Origin: Clostridia bacterium
Lineage (GTDB): Bacteria > Bacillota > Clostridia > Christensenellales > Borkfalkiaceae
NCBI GenBank assembly: GCA_017558825.1
Contig: JAFYTO010000003.1
Coordinates: 87,127-151,126 of the forward strand
Direction of reading: 5' to 3'
Length of the DNA stretch: 64,000 nt
Positions 35,966 through 44,062 of this stretch are shown here, piece by piece; the first letter of the stretch is position 1; the number at the start of each line of letters is the position of its first letter. The position numbers and the translations under genes are program-made. The notes beneath the pieces were generated by a model. The model was not told the origin of the DNA, ran no database searches, and worked only from the letters and a program-made list of their open reading frames with translations.

Positions 35966-37264
35966 ATGGTAAAAGATTTACATAAAGACTTTAAGTTACG
36001 CAAAATTAAAAAACCAAATAAATTTATTGCATTTATGGCTCAACTTATTTTAAAAGTAATAAGCAAAAGGCGCGGCGTTACTTTTGAATATGATAACGAC
36101 TATAAAAAGTATAAAAAACAGCAAATAGTACTCCTTTCTCAACACGCTTCAAAGGATGATTTTATTTACGTTTTTGCTGGCTCTAATAGGCAAGATACGC
36201 ACATTATTATGGGCTATCAAAACATATTTAGCAAATTTTTATACGGCTTTTTAAAGAGTATTGGCGTAATTGCAAAATTTTTATATCAGCCAGACGTTAC
36301 TGCAACAAGGCAAATGTTAGAAGCCGTTAAACTTGGCGGTAGCCTTGCTATTTTTCCAGAGGGCATACAGTCAACAAGTGGTTCAACGCAACCTATAAAT
36401 CCTGCAACGATTGCACTGCTTAAAAAATTAAAACTTCCTGTAATTTTAACAACGCTCAAAGGCTCTTATTTTACTCGTACAAGATATTCTACTGACGTTA
36501 AAAAGGGTAAAATAACTGTTTCTTATAAAACATTGTTTACTAAAGAAGACTTGGAAAATATGAGCGTTGAAGAGTTAAACAAAAAACTTTTAGAAAAGTT
36601 TAGTTATAACGAGCACGAGTATTTTAAAGATAAGAACGTTGAATTTATTGGCAAAAAGCCTAATATTTACGGTCTTGATAATATCATTTATAAATGTCCA
36701 CACTGCAATAGTGAATATAGGTTTAAAGTTGACGGAGAAAATATGAAGTGTTTAGACTGTGGCTTTGAAATTACTATGGATAATTATTATAGAATTAAAA
36801 GCGTAAACAAAACTTTACCGTTTGAAGATATTGACAAGTGGTATAAATGGCAAAGAAACGTTATAAAACAAGAAGTTAAAAGCAATGATTTTATAATGCA
36901 AGCAAAAATAACTCTTTGCACGCTCAACACTCAAAAGTTAGATAATAACTTATCTAAAAAGGAAATAGGCGAGGGCGAACTCACTTTAACAAACAAAGGT
37001 TTAACTTACGTTGGAACAAAGGACGGCGAACAAGTTTCTATGTTCTTTGATGCTAAAAACGTTTACTCTTTAACAATAACGCTTAAGCAGGCTCTTGACC
37101 TTTATTATAAAAACGAATACTATTACTTTAAACTTAAAACAAACGGAAACCAAGTAACCAAATGGATGCTTGCAAGTGAAGAAATACATAGTATGTATGA
37201 TGAAGTTTGGAATAACGCTAGCAATGAAGTGTATAACTATGAAGATTTAACAAAAAGCGCGTAA
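35966..37264 (+). CDS. PlsC-like acyltransferase with C-terminal zinc ribbon
   Basis: 432 residues. The N-terminal half shows the acyltransferase HX4D motif as HASKDD (about 52-57) and the FPEGIQS motif (about 130), as in 1-acylglycerol-3-phosphate acyltransferases. At about residue 235 a zinc ribbon CPHC ... CLDC appears, followed by about 170 residues I do not recognise, which may be a PH-like beta domain. The fusion is unusual: PlsC enzymes are normally about 200-250 residues. AGAGGAA precedes the ATG. It follows a small HTH gene. Confidence 0.72.
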   Translation: MVKDLHKDFKLRKIKKPNKFIAFMAQLILKVISKRRGVTFEYDNDYKKYKKQQIVLLSQHASKDDFIYVFAGSNRQDTHIIMGYQNIFSKFLYGFLKSIGVIAKFLYQPDVTATRQMLEAVKLGGSLAIFPEGIQSTSGSTQPINPATIALLKKLKLPVILTTLKGSYFTRTRYSTDVKKGKITVSYKTLFTKEDLENMSVEELNKKLLEKFSYNEHEYFKDKNVEFIGKKPNIYGLDNIIYKCPHCNSEYRFKVDGENMKCLDCGFEITMDNYYRIKSVNKTLPFEDIDKWYKWQRNVIKQEVKSNDFIMQAKITLCTLNTQKLDNNLSKKEIGEGELTLTNKGLTYVGTKDGEQVSMFFDAKNVYSLTITLKQALDLYYKNEYYYFKLKTNGNQVTKWMLASEEIHSMYDEVWNNASNEVYNYEDLTKSA

Positions 37265-37282
37265 CTAAAAACGCGCTTTTTT
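37254..37282 (+). terminator. Terminator overlapping the acyltransferase stop
   Basis: AAAGCGCGT/ACGCGCTTT hairpin with a T tract; the left arm lies in the last codons of the gene. Confidence 0.8.
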
Positions 37283-37295
37283 CATATGATAAAAT

Positions 37296-37754
37296 ATGTT
37301 TAATAGGTTAAAAGCAGTAGAATACGCTCTAAATTGGGCACTAGAAAGAAATGATAAATTTTATGACTTTTCTCTGCTTGGTGGAGATTGTACAAACTTT
37401 GTTTCTCAATGTATGTACTATGGCGGTTATCTTATGAATTATAGCCAATACGGATGGTATTACGTTGATATAAATAGGCGTTCGCCAAGTTGGACTGGAG
37501 TAAATGAATTTTGGGATTTTGCAACCAAAAATCAAAGTAATTACGGCGTTAAGTTAGTGCCTTGTGAGTTAAACGAACTTGAACTTGCAGACGTTATTCA
37601 ACTTTATAACGGCGAAAGATATTATCACACGCTAATAGTAACTAGTTTAGACGGCATTATTAAAGTTAGCGCACATAACGTTGACAGAAAAGACGTGCCG
37701 CTTTATTACTATAATTTTGAAAGTTTAAGATGCGGTAAAGCCGTTATATATTAA
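37296..37754 (+). CDS. Amidase domain protein (Amidase_6-like)
   Basis: 152 residues. GGDCTNFVSQCMYYGGY contains the catalytic Cys region of the Amidase_6 cysteine-peptidase-like fold and RYYHTLIVT the His. The family is usually part of larger secreted wall-acting proteins. Here it is a bare domain without signal peptide or membrane segment, so export or a cytoplasmic role is unclear. No ribosome binding site; TATGAT (37285-37290) ends five bases before the ATG, suggesting a leaderless transcript. Confidence 0.72.
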   Translation: MFNRLKAVEYALNWALERNDKFYDFSLLGGDCTNFVSQCMYYGGYLMNYSQYGWYYVDINRRSPSWTGVNEFWDFATKNQSNYGVKLVPCELNELELADVIQLYNGERYYHTLIVTSLDGIIKVSAHNVDRKDVPLYYYNFESLRCGKAVIY

Positions 37755-37785
37755 AAGCCCTAAACCAAGGCGGTTTAGGGCTTTT
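37754..37785. terminator. Bidirectional terminator
   Basis: AAAGCCCTAAACC/GGTTTAGGGCTTT hairpin between the amidase gene and the convergent mgtC-like gene. Confidence 0.85.
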
Positions 37786-37788
37786 CTA

Positions 37789-38442
37789 TTAGTTGTTATC
37801 ACAGCGTTCTATGTATAAAATAAATTCATGCTTGTCTAAAATATCAGTTAAATACTGAGAGGAAAACTCGCGCGAGGTGGTTATTGTTGCGCTATAAACA
37901 ATCATATCGTTTTTGCGTGTAATTTGCAATTTGTTAAGCCTATCAGTTCCAAAAATTTCTTTTATAATTTTATTTTCATTGCCAGTGTATTGAAATTCAA
38001 TTTTAACAGAATAAAACTTTTTAGACTTAAACAATTTGATGCGAGAGTGGAGTATAGACTGCATTATAATAAGTAAAATAGTTGCTCCAACTGCCAAATA
38101 GTATTTTTCTCCACCACACGCCATACCAACGCCAGCCGTAGCCCAAATGCCAGCAGCTGTAGTTAAACCGTGAACTTGATTTTGCTTATAAACAATCATA
38201 CCTGCGCCTAAAAAGCCAACGCCCGCAACAATTTGAGCGGCCACACGCGCACTGTCAGCATCGCTACCAAACGCATTTTTAGAAATTACCATCATAAGCG
38301 CAGAGCCTATGCAAACTATAGTGTGTGTTTTTACGCCCGCTTCCTTAAATCTAGCCTTTCTTTCAAAGCCTATAAGTAGGCCTAAAATTGCAGATATTAA
38401 GAGGGGTATCATCATATTTAATTGGTCTAAAAAATCTTTCAT
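37789..38442 (-). CDS. MgtC/SapB family membrane protein
   Basis: 217 residues from ATG 38442, chosen because GGGGAA lies about 8 nt upstream. The N-terminal half has four or five helices with the family motifs GLLIGFERKAR, THTIVCIGSALMM and VAAQIVAGVGFLGAGMI. The C-terminal soluble part is a short ACT-like domain. MgtC proteins are tied to growth at low magnesium and to control of ATP synthase; related members are simple transporters. It has a consensus promoter. Confidence 0.88.
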   Translation of the reverse strand: MKDFLDQLNMMIPLLISAILGLLIGFERKARFKEAGVKTHTIVCIGSALMMVISKNAFGSDADSARVAAQIVAGVGFLGAGMIVYKQNQVHGLTTAAGIWATAGVGMACGGEKYYLAVGATILLIIMQSILHSRIKLFKSKKFYSVKIEFQYTGNENKIIKEIFGTDRLNKLQITRKNDMIVYSATITTSREFSSQYLTDILDKHEFILYIERCDNN

Positions 38443-38480
38443 AATATTCCCCAAAAAAAGTATATTTTTAATATTCAAAA

Positions 38481-38509
38481 ATTATAACATCGCACAACTA
38501 AAAAGTCAA
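38481..38509 (-). promoter_or_regulatory. mgtC-like gene promoter
   Basis: On the minus strand: TTGACT (38509-38504), 17-base spacer, TATAAT (38486-38481). This supports the shorter start at 38442. Confidence 0.78.
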
Positions 38510-38551
38510 TATCAAACTGTAAAAAATATTGAGAAATAATTAAAAAAAGTA

Positions 38552-38579
38552 TTGACTTTTTATTTATTTATGACATAAT
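38552..38579 (+). promoter_or_regulatory. GH2 gene promoter
   Basis: TTGACT (38552-38557), 16-base spacer ending in an extended TG, CATAAT (38574-38579). Confidence 0.6.
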
Positions 38580-38655
38580 AGTAATAAGCAAAATTTGCCT
38601 ATTTAACATAGTTAAAATTTAAAAGGGCAAACAATAAACAAAAGGAATTATTTAT

Positions 38656-41600
38656 ATGAGCGAAAAGAAAGTTGAAAAAGTTACCGATAAGTTTGTCTTA
38701 ATGGCAACAAGCGGTAAAAAGATGGACGGCGAAGTTAAAAATCTTCCACAAATTCCACCAATTAACTATGAGTTTAAGGCTTTACCGGAATATGACTGTG
38801 TAGTTAATAGAGTGCCTGAATTTGATGAAGAAAAGGCATACCAAAACTTTTTAAAGGAAAAAGAAGAGTTAAAGGCATATTATCGCCCATTCTTTAAAAA
38901 ATATTCAAAGAGCGTTGAAACTCCTGTTACGCGCACACGCTTAGTTGACTTTACTTATAGAAAAGAAGACAAGCTTGATAAGAAAGACTTTTCAAGGGTA
39001 TTAAACGGCGAAGGCGAGTTTGAGCAAGTTAAACTCCCACACTACGTAGGTCCAGAATACAGGTGGAATGCTTTTTATAGAAAAGAATTAGTATTTGATA
39101 AAATTGATGAAAGTAAATTCTATTTAATAGAATTTGAAGCAGTTGACTATATTGGCGAAGTTTATTTAAACGGTAGATTAGTTGGCCGCCACACGGGCTT
39201 CTTTGCTCCTTTCACTGTTGATATTACTGACCAAGTTAAAGAAGGTGTAAACGTTTTAGTAGTCGTTGTTAAAAACGATATTATTACAATGGGTACGGAA
39301 GTTAACGGCCACCGCAGTTTCGGTGATAAAATTTACGCCGCAACAAGTTTAGGTTACGATGAACCTTACGAAGGTTGGCACCACTGCCCAGCAGGCGCAG
39401 GTATTATTGGTAACGTTGAACTCGTTGTAACGGGTAGGCAACGCGTTGTTGATATTTTTGTTAGACCTAATATTGACGAAAGCAAAGCAACCGTTTATAC
39501 AACGGTGTTTAACTATCCGCTTGACTGTGAAAAGGTTAAACTTTACTACCGCATTGAAGGTAGAAACTTTGAAGAACTTGTTATTGACGGAGTTGAAGAA
39601 CTTTCTAACAAATTAGCCGTTAACACTAACTATTTTGTAAAAGAGTTTAAACTTCCTAACTTTAAAATGTGGACGCCTAAAACCCCATATTTATACGACG
39701 TAACAGTTAAAGTTACCACGCTTGACGGAGTTGTTTTAGACGAATATCAAACACACTTTGGTATGCGTAAATTCCATATGGATGAAAACAGCACTCCAAA
39801 GGGCAAGTTCTATTTAAATAACGAAAGAGTAGTACTTCGTGGCGCAAACGAAATGGGTCACTTACCACGTTGCGTTATGGAAGGCAACGATGAGCAGCTT
39901 TTTGACGATATTATGATTGCAAAAGTTGCAAATATGAACTACTTTAGAATGACGCAACGCCCTGTATTTAAAAAGATTTACGACTTCTTTGATATGACGG
40001 GTATGATGTGCCAAACTGACTTCCCACTCTTCTCATACTTAAAATCAAGTGCGCTTGGCGATGCTATTAAACAAGTTGACGAAATGGAAAGGCTTGTAAG
40101 AAATCACCCTTGTTGCGTTGTAGATACTTTCTGTAACGAAACTTTAGACAAAACTTGTTGGGGTCACGAACAATACAACCTTGGCCGTTTTGAACTTGAA
40201 CACTTCTTTAACGCGGGTAGAGAAATTATTCATATTTTAAACCCTGATAGAGTTATTAAGTACAATGATGGTGACTATTCTCCACTTGAAGACACTTACG
40301 GCATTAGCGACTTCCACACCTACACTTATTGGTATATTTCACACGGTATTCCAGGCGGTATGCTTAACAAAGGCTACCTTCCACCTATTAGAAAGGGTTG
40401 GATGTCTGGCTGTGGCGAATATGGTTGTGACGGTTTAGATACTTTTGAACTTCTTAAAAAATACTGCCCTAAAGAGTGGTTGCCTGAAAAAGACACTGAC
40501 CCTTGGGCACCAAAGCCAATTGCAAAATCACAATGCTTCTTAAATCACGGTTTCTTCTTCCCTGAACAAGAGTGCGCAAGAGATTGGATTAGAGAAAGCC
40601 GTAAACATCAAGCGTGGGCAACAAAAGAACTTACTATTCAACTTCGCCGTAGGGCAGATATCGTTGAAAGCACGGCTCTCCACCTTTTAATTGACGCTTG
40701 GCCTTGTGGTTGGACAAAAACTGTTGTTGACGTTGATAGAATACCAAAACCTGCTTACTATGCGTTTAAAGATGCGTTAATTCCTGTAAGAATTAGTTTA
40801 ATGCGCCATAAGTACGTAGTATATAGTGGCGATACTATCAAAGCCGAATTATTCATTTTAAACGACACGCCAAATAAGGTAAACGTTGAAACTAAATTAA
40901 ACCTTTTACTTAACGGCAAGTTAGTTAAGTCATATAAAGTTAGTGCGGACGGCGAAGGCGCTATTCAAACTTACGTTGGCGGTATTGAATATAAACTTCC
41001 TGACGATTTTGTTGGTAAAATTGAAATTTTAGCCGAAGATAACAACGGCACTTACGATAGCGTTGAATATTATGCTAAACCGCACAATAGAAAGGCTAAC
41101 AAAACTCCAGTATTTTTAGGCACGGGTAACGAATCAATCCGCCTTATTTGTGACGGTCCTGAAGATAAAAACACTATTATTGCTACTCGTGATTACTTTG
41201 TTGACCACCAACAAGAACTTGAAGACTTTGCATTTAACGGCGGCAAGTTAATTGTAACGGTTGACAAGCCTTTAAACGTTTTAGGCGAAGATATCGGCTT
41301 TAGAGTTCACGTTAGCGCGGAAGAAGTTGAAGCAAACGTTTGGGTTGCAAGAAGTGCTGAAAGCGTTTACACCAAAGAATTTGATGAAATGGACTTTAGA
41401 AACTTCTATAACCAAGAAATGGACTACCAAGAACTTACTAACTGGGTAAAATTCTTCTGGACGGACAGCAAAGAAATTTTATATACTTTTGAAGACACTA
41501 CCGACCCTAAATACGCTTTACACAAAAAGCATAAAATGGTAGTTGCGGAAAAAGCACACGGCAAGGGTAAAATTATTCTCAACTCACTTTCTTGCTACAA

Positions 41601-41661
41601 AGGTTGCGTATCCGTAAACCCTGTACTTGATAAATTCTTAGTAAACTTAATTGAATTATAA
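38656..41661 (+). CDS. Glycoside hydrolase family 2 enzyme
   Basis: 1001 residues, no signal peptide, so intracellular. The order is an N-terminal jelly-roll with YIGEVYLNGRLVGRHTGFF, an Ig-like domain, a TIM barrel and a C-terminal part. The likely acid/base is Glu495 in FCNET (the NE pair), and the likely nucleophile is Glu588 in GCGEYGCDG. GH2 covers beta-galactosidase, beta-glucuronidase, beta-mannosidase and others; the variant catalytic surroundings stop me choosing. AAAAGGAA precedes the ATG, with its own promoter and terminator. Confidence 0.85.
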   Translation: MSEKKVEKVTDKFVLMATSGKKMDGEVKNLPQIPPINYEFKALPEYDCVVNRVPEFDEEKAYQNFLKEKEELKAYYRPFFKKYSKSVETPVTRTRLVDFTYRKEDKLDKKDFSRVLNGEGEFEQVKLPHYVGPEYRWNAFYRKELVFDKIDESKFYLIEFEAVDYIGEVYLNGRLVGRHTGFFAPFTVDITDQVKEGVNVLVVVVKNDIITMGTEVNGHRSFGDKIYAATSLGYDEPYEGWHHCPAGAGIIGNVELVVTGRQRVVDIFVRPNIDESKATVYTTVFNYPLDCEKVKLYYRIEGRNFEELVIDGVEELSNKLAVNTNYFVKEFKLPNFKMWTPKTPYLYDVTVKVTTLDGVVLDEYQTHFGMRKFHMDENSTPKGKFYLNNERVVLRGANEMGHLPRCVMEGNDEQLFDDIMIAKVANMNYFRMTQRPVFKKIYDFFDMTGMMCQTDFPLFSYLKSSALGDAIKQVDEMERLVRNHPCCVVDTFCNETLDKTCWGHEQYNLGRFELEHFFNAGREIIHILNPDRVIKYNDGDYSPLEDTYGISDFHTYTYWYISHGIPGGMLNKGYLPPIRKGWMSGCGEYGCDGLDTFELLKKYCPKEWLPEKDTDPWAPKPIAKSQCFLNHGFFFPEQECARDWIRESRKHQAWATKELTIQLRRRADIVESTALHLLIDAWPCGWTKTVVDVDRIPKPAYYAFKDALIPVRISLMRHKYVVYSGDTIKAELFILNDTPNKVNVETKLNLLLNGKLVKSYKVSADGEGAIQTYVGGIEYKLPDDFVGKIEILAEDNNGTYDSVEYYAKPHNRKANKTPVFLGTGNESIRLICDGPEDKNTIIATRDYFVDHQQELEDFAFNGGKLIVTVDKPLNVLGEDIGFRVHVSAEEVEANVWVARSAESVYTKEFDEMDFRNFYNQEMDYQELTNWVKFFWTDSKEILYTFEDTTDPKYALHKKHKMVVAEKAHGKGKIILNSLSCYKGCVSVNPVLDKFLVNLIEL

Positions 41662-41663
41662 TT

Positions 41664-41695
41664 AAAATGCTTGGCAATTTTGCCAAGCATTTTTA
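41664..41695 (+). terminator. Terminator after GH2 gene
   Basis: ATGCTTGGCAA/TTGCCAAGCAT hairpin followed by TTTTT. Confidence 0.9.
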
Positions 41696-41708
41696 ATTTA
41701 AACCTATA

Positions 41709-41737
41709 TTGACTATTTATTATTTATGTGTTAACAT
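41709..41737 (+). promoter_or_regulatory. Promoter of the membrane-anchored paralogue gene
   Basis: TTGACT (41709-41714), 17-base spacer ending in an extended TGT, TAACAT (41732-41737). Confidence 0.55.
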
Positions 41738-41758
41738 AAATATAAAGAGGGGATAGTT

Positions 41759-43039
41759 ATGGCTAAAAGAAAACCACTAAAAATTTTTGTTATCATTATA
41801 TCAATAATTTTAGGCGTAATTTATTTACTTCCGTTTACGCTAAATGCTATTTATATAACTGTTAGTTCGTTGGGCGATTTAATTAATATTTTTAAAGTAG
41901 ATAAACCTCAAAATCTTTATCGCACTTATGAAAGTGCTTATACGGAAGACGAGCATATTGAAAGAATAGACAGTATTTTAGAGAATAATTTTAAGTATTG
42001 TAAAGATATTGATACTCCGTACGACCGCGTTTCGTATAAATGGGTAACTAATATTGAAATATTGTATAGTATAGGTTATGAATTCCCCGAATATTTTATA
42101 GTAGAATTTAAAGTGCCGGAAGGAACTTTAAATGTTGCCGGCGAGCCGTATTCTTATAGTGATTGCTACATAATAGGCACTATTAAAAACGATGAATATT
42201 ATCAATTAGATTTTGCATGGAAATTATTAGCGTATGCTCCATTTATAAAAGGCGAATCTCCATATAAAAATATGCAAGAAAAGTCTCAAAAAAAGTACTA
42301 TGCTTATGATTATTCCTTTCCAGGCGAGAATTGTGCTTATAAGGAAAATGATAAATACGTGTTTATAAATAATGAAGAATTAAACACGAATTACCCAACG
42401 GAAGAAAGTATAAATGTATTAGGCAACGTTGTTTATACAACCGTTTGGAAGCGTGGTGGAACAAATGCAAGCCTTTTACTTGAACCCGAAGTAACCGTTG
42501 AAAGTTTAGGCGAAAGGCAGTTTTATTCTAACTTTACCGCACAAGAAAATTTACAACGGCTTGAAACTTTGGTTAAAACTAACTCAGAGTTAATTGCGGT
42601 TGACGAGTATTATGAAGCAGAAAATATAATTGACGTACAAATAATGTATTCTCTTTATTACGAGTATCCAGAGTATTTTTTAATTCAATTTAAAAAGGAA
42701 AGAATTGACGAGCCTAACGTTTACGATTATCAATTTATTGTAGGTCAAATTAAAAACGATAATTTTTATAAAATTTACGTTAGCCCACTTGATAATAATT
42801 TGGGTATTTCGCCGTATTTTAATAATGAAAAAACGCACGGAACTAAAAAGTACTTTATGCCTATGGACGAGAATAAAAAAATAGGCACGTTCTTATTTTT
42901 AACAAAAGAAACGGACTTTATATGGATAGCCGTATGGAATAAATTTTACGCTGCTCCGTACGAAATTGTTAATTATATTGACTACATTAAACAGTTAGAC
43001 AGTCAAACGTTAATGCCTTTAATGATAACTCAAAACTAA
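41759..43039 (+). CDS. Unrecognised membrane-anchored protein with two repeats
   Basis: 426 residues. One N-terminal membrane helix (about 8-35) and an extracellular part made of two related units of about 190 residues. Unit one carries HIERIDSILENN and NIEILYSIGYEFPEYFIVEF; unit two has the diverged NLQRLETLVKTN and QIMYSLYYEYPEYFLIQF. I do not recognise the family. AGAGGGGAT precedes the ATG. A truncated paralogue lies 180 bp downstream, and a reading frame crossing this gene's stop encodes a Cys-rich remnant. Confidence 0.6.
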   Translation: MAKRKPLKIFVIIISIILGVIYLLPFTLNAIYITVSSLGDLINIFKVDKPQNLYRTYESAYTEDEHIERIDSILENNFKYCKDIDTPYDRVSYKWVTNIEILYSIGYEFPEYFIVEFKVPEGTLNVAGEPYSYSDCYIIGTIKNDEYYQLDFAWKLLAYAPFIKGESPYKNMQEKSQKKYYAYDYSFPGENCAYKENDKYVFINNEELNTNYPTEESINVLGNVVYTTVWKRGGTNASLLLEPEVTVESLGERQFYSNFTAQENLQRLETLVKTNSELIAVDEYYEAENIIDVQIMYSLYYEYPEYFLIQFKKERIDEPNVYDYQFIVGQIKNDNFYKIYVSPLDNNLGISPYFNNEKTHGTKKYFMPMDENKKIGTFLFLTKETDFIWIAVWNKFYAAPYEIVNYIDYIKQLDSQTLMPLMITQN

Positions 43040-43254
43040 ATTTAAAAGAAACAAAACATATTTCATTTTGCGATTGTGGCGTTTACGAGTTGTTGTCACA
43101 CAATTATGTAACTTATAGCATAATTTATAATTCAGAAGAAATACAAAATTTGCATTATTCCATATGTGGAAGTTGTGGCTATAAAGGGAAAGAAAGTCAT
43201 TTTATAAAATATGGTAATTGTTATTATTGTGGATACGCTCCAAGCAATATTTAG
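42991..43254 (+). pseudogene. Orphan cysteine-rich domain remnant
   Basis: An open frame (stop at 43252-43254) without a start codon overlaps the end of the preceding gene in another frame. It reads HISFCDCGVYELLSHNYV, then HYSICGSCGYKGKESH, then GNCYYCGYAPSNI. This CxCG...H...CxxCG...H...CxxCG pattern is typical of small zinc-binding repeats at the C-terminus of clostridial surface proteins. With no start it is probably the tail of a lost or frameshifted gene. Confidence 0.55.
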
Positions 43255-43274
43255 GATTATGGGGGGGTACGTTT

Positions 43275-43957
43275 ATGACGGTTAAAAGAAAAGTTATAAC
43301 GGGAATATCAATTTTTTTGGCGGTAATAGTTTTATTAGTTGTTACCTTTCCTTACTTGCGCGTGGCGTTTTTGCATACCGTGTATTACGTACAACAAACG
43401 TTTATTACAAATCCATACAAGGCGTATAGAAAATATAATAGCGAATATACCGTAGAAGAACATATTGAAAGATTAGACGATATTTTAGAGCGCAATTTAG
43501 AAGACAACATAATCGTTTATAATTCTTCCTATCCCGTTTTATATGAATGGGTAACAAATATTGAAATTTTATATAGCATAGGTTATGAATATCCTGAATA
43601 TTTTATAATTGAATTTAAAGTGCCAGAAGGAACTTTAACTGATAAGGAAGAGCCGTATATTTTTAGCGAGTGTTACTTATTAGGTACGATTAAAAAAGAC
43701 GAATATTATAAAATTTGGGTGGACGGCACTTCTTCACCATATAAAGATATAGCAAGTGGCGAAAAAAATATTATTCGTACGACCGTGACGGTATCACGTG
43801 TTGTGCCTATAAGGAAAACGATAAATACGTATTTTTACATAACGATGAACTAAATAAAAACTATCCAACGGAAGAAAAAATAAATATTTTAGGCAACACG
43901 ATTGATACCGTTGTTTGGAGACGGAGAGTTGCAAAGCCTTTAGTTGAAACGGAATAA
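43275..43957 (+). pseudogene. Paralogue of the 41759 gene, frameshifted
   Basis: ATG 43275 is preceded by a G run. The protein has an N-terminal membrane helix and unit one of the 41759 protein (HIERLDDILERN, NIEILYSIGYEYPEYFIIEF). After GGC GAA a run of seven A at 43763-43769 shifts the frame: the read frame continues as nonsense and stops at 43853. Adding one A restores the family sequence (CAYKENDKYVFLHNDELNKN, NYPTEEKINILGN) up to TAA at 43955-43957. So this is a one-base deletion in a homopolymer, or slippage, or an assembly error. Confidence 0.7.
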
Positions 43958-43984
43958 AGTGAGTAGGTTTTGAATAAAGTATAA

Positions 43985-44010
43985 AAGGTAGGCTAATGCC
44001 TACCTTTTTT
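43985..44010 (+). terminator. Terminator after the frameshifted paralogue
   Basis: GGTAGGC-TAAT-GCCTACC hairpin followed by TTTTTT. Confidence 0.88.
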
Positions 44011-44023
44011 GTTTTAAGTTATA

Positions 44024-44057
44024 ACAAAAGAGTAAGCAAATTTTGCTTACTCTTTTA
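44024..44057 (-). terminator. Terminator of the GH36 gene
   Basis: AAAAGAGTAAGCAAA/TTTGCTTACTCTTTT hairpin with T-rich tail on the minus strand. Confidence 0.85.
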
Positions 44058-44062
44058 TTTTA

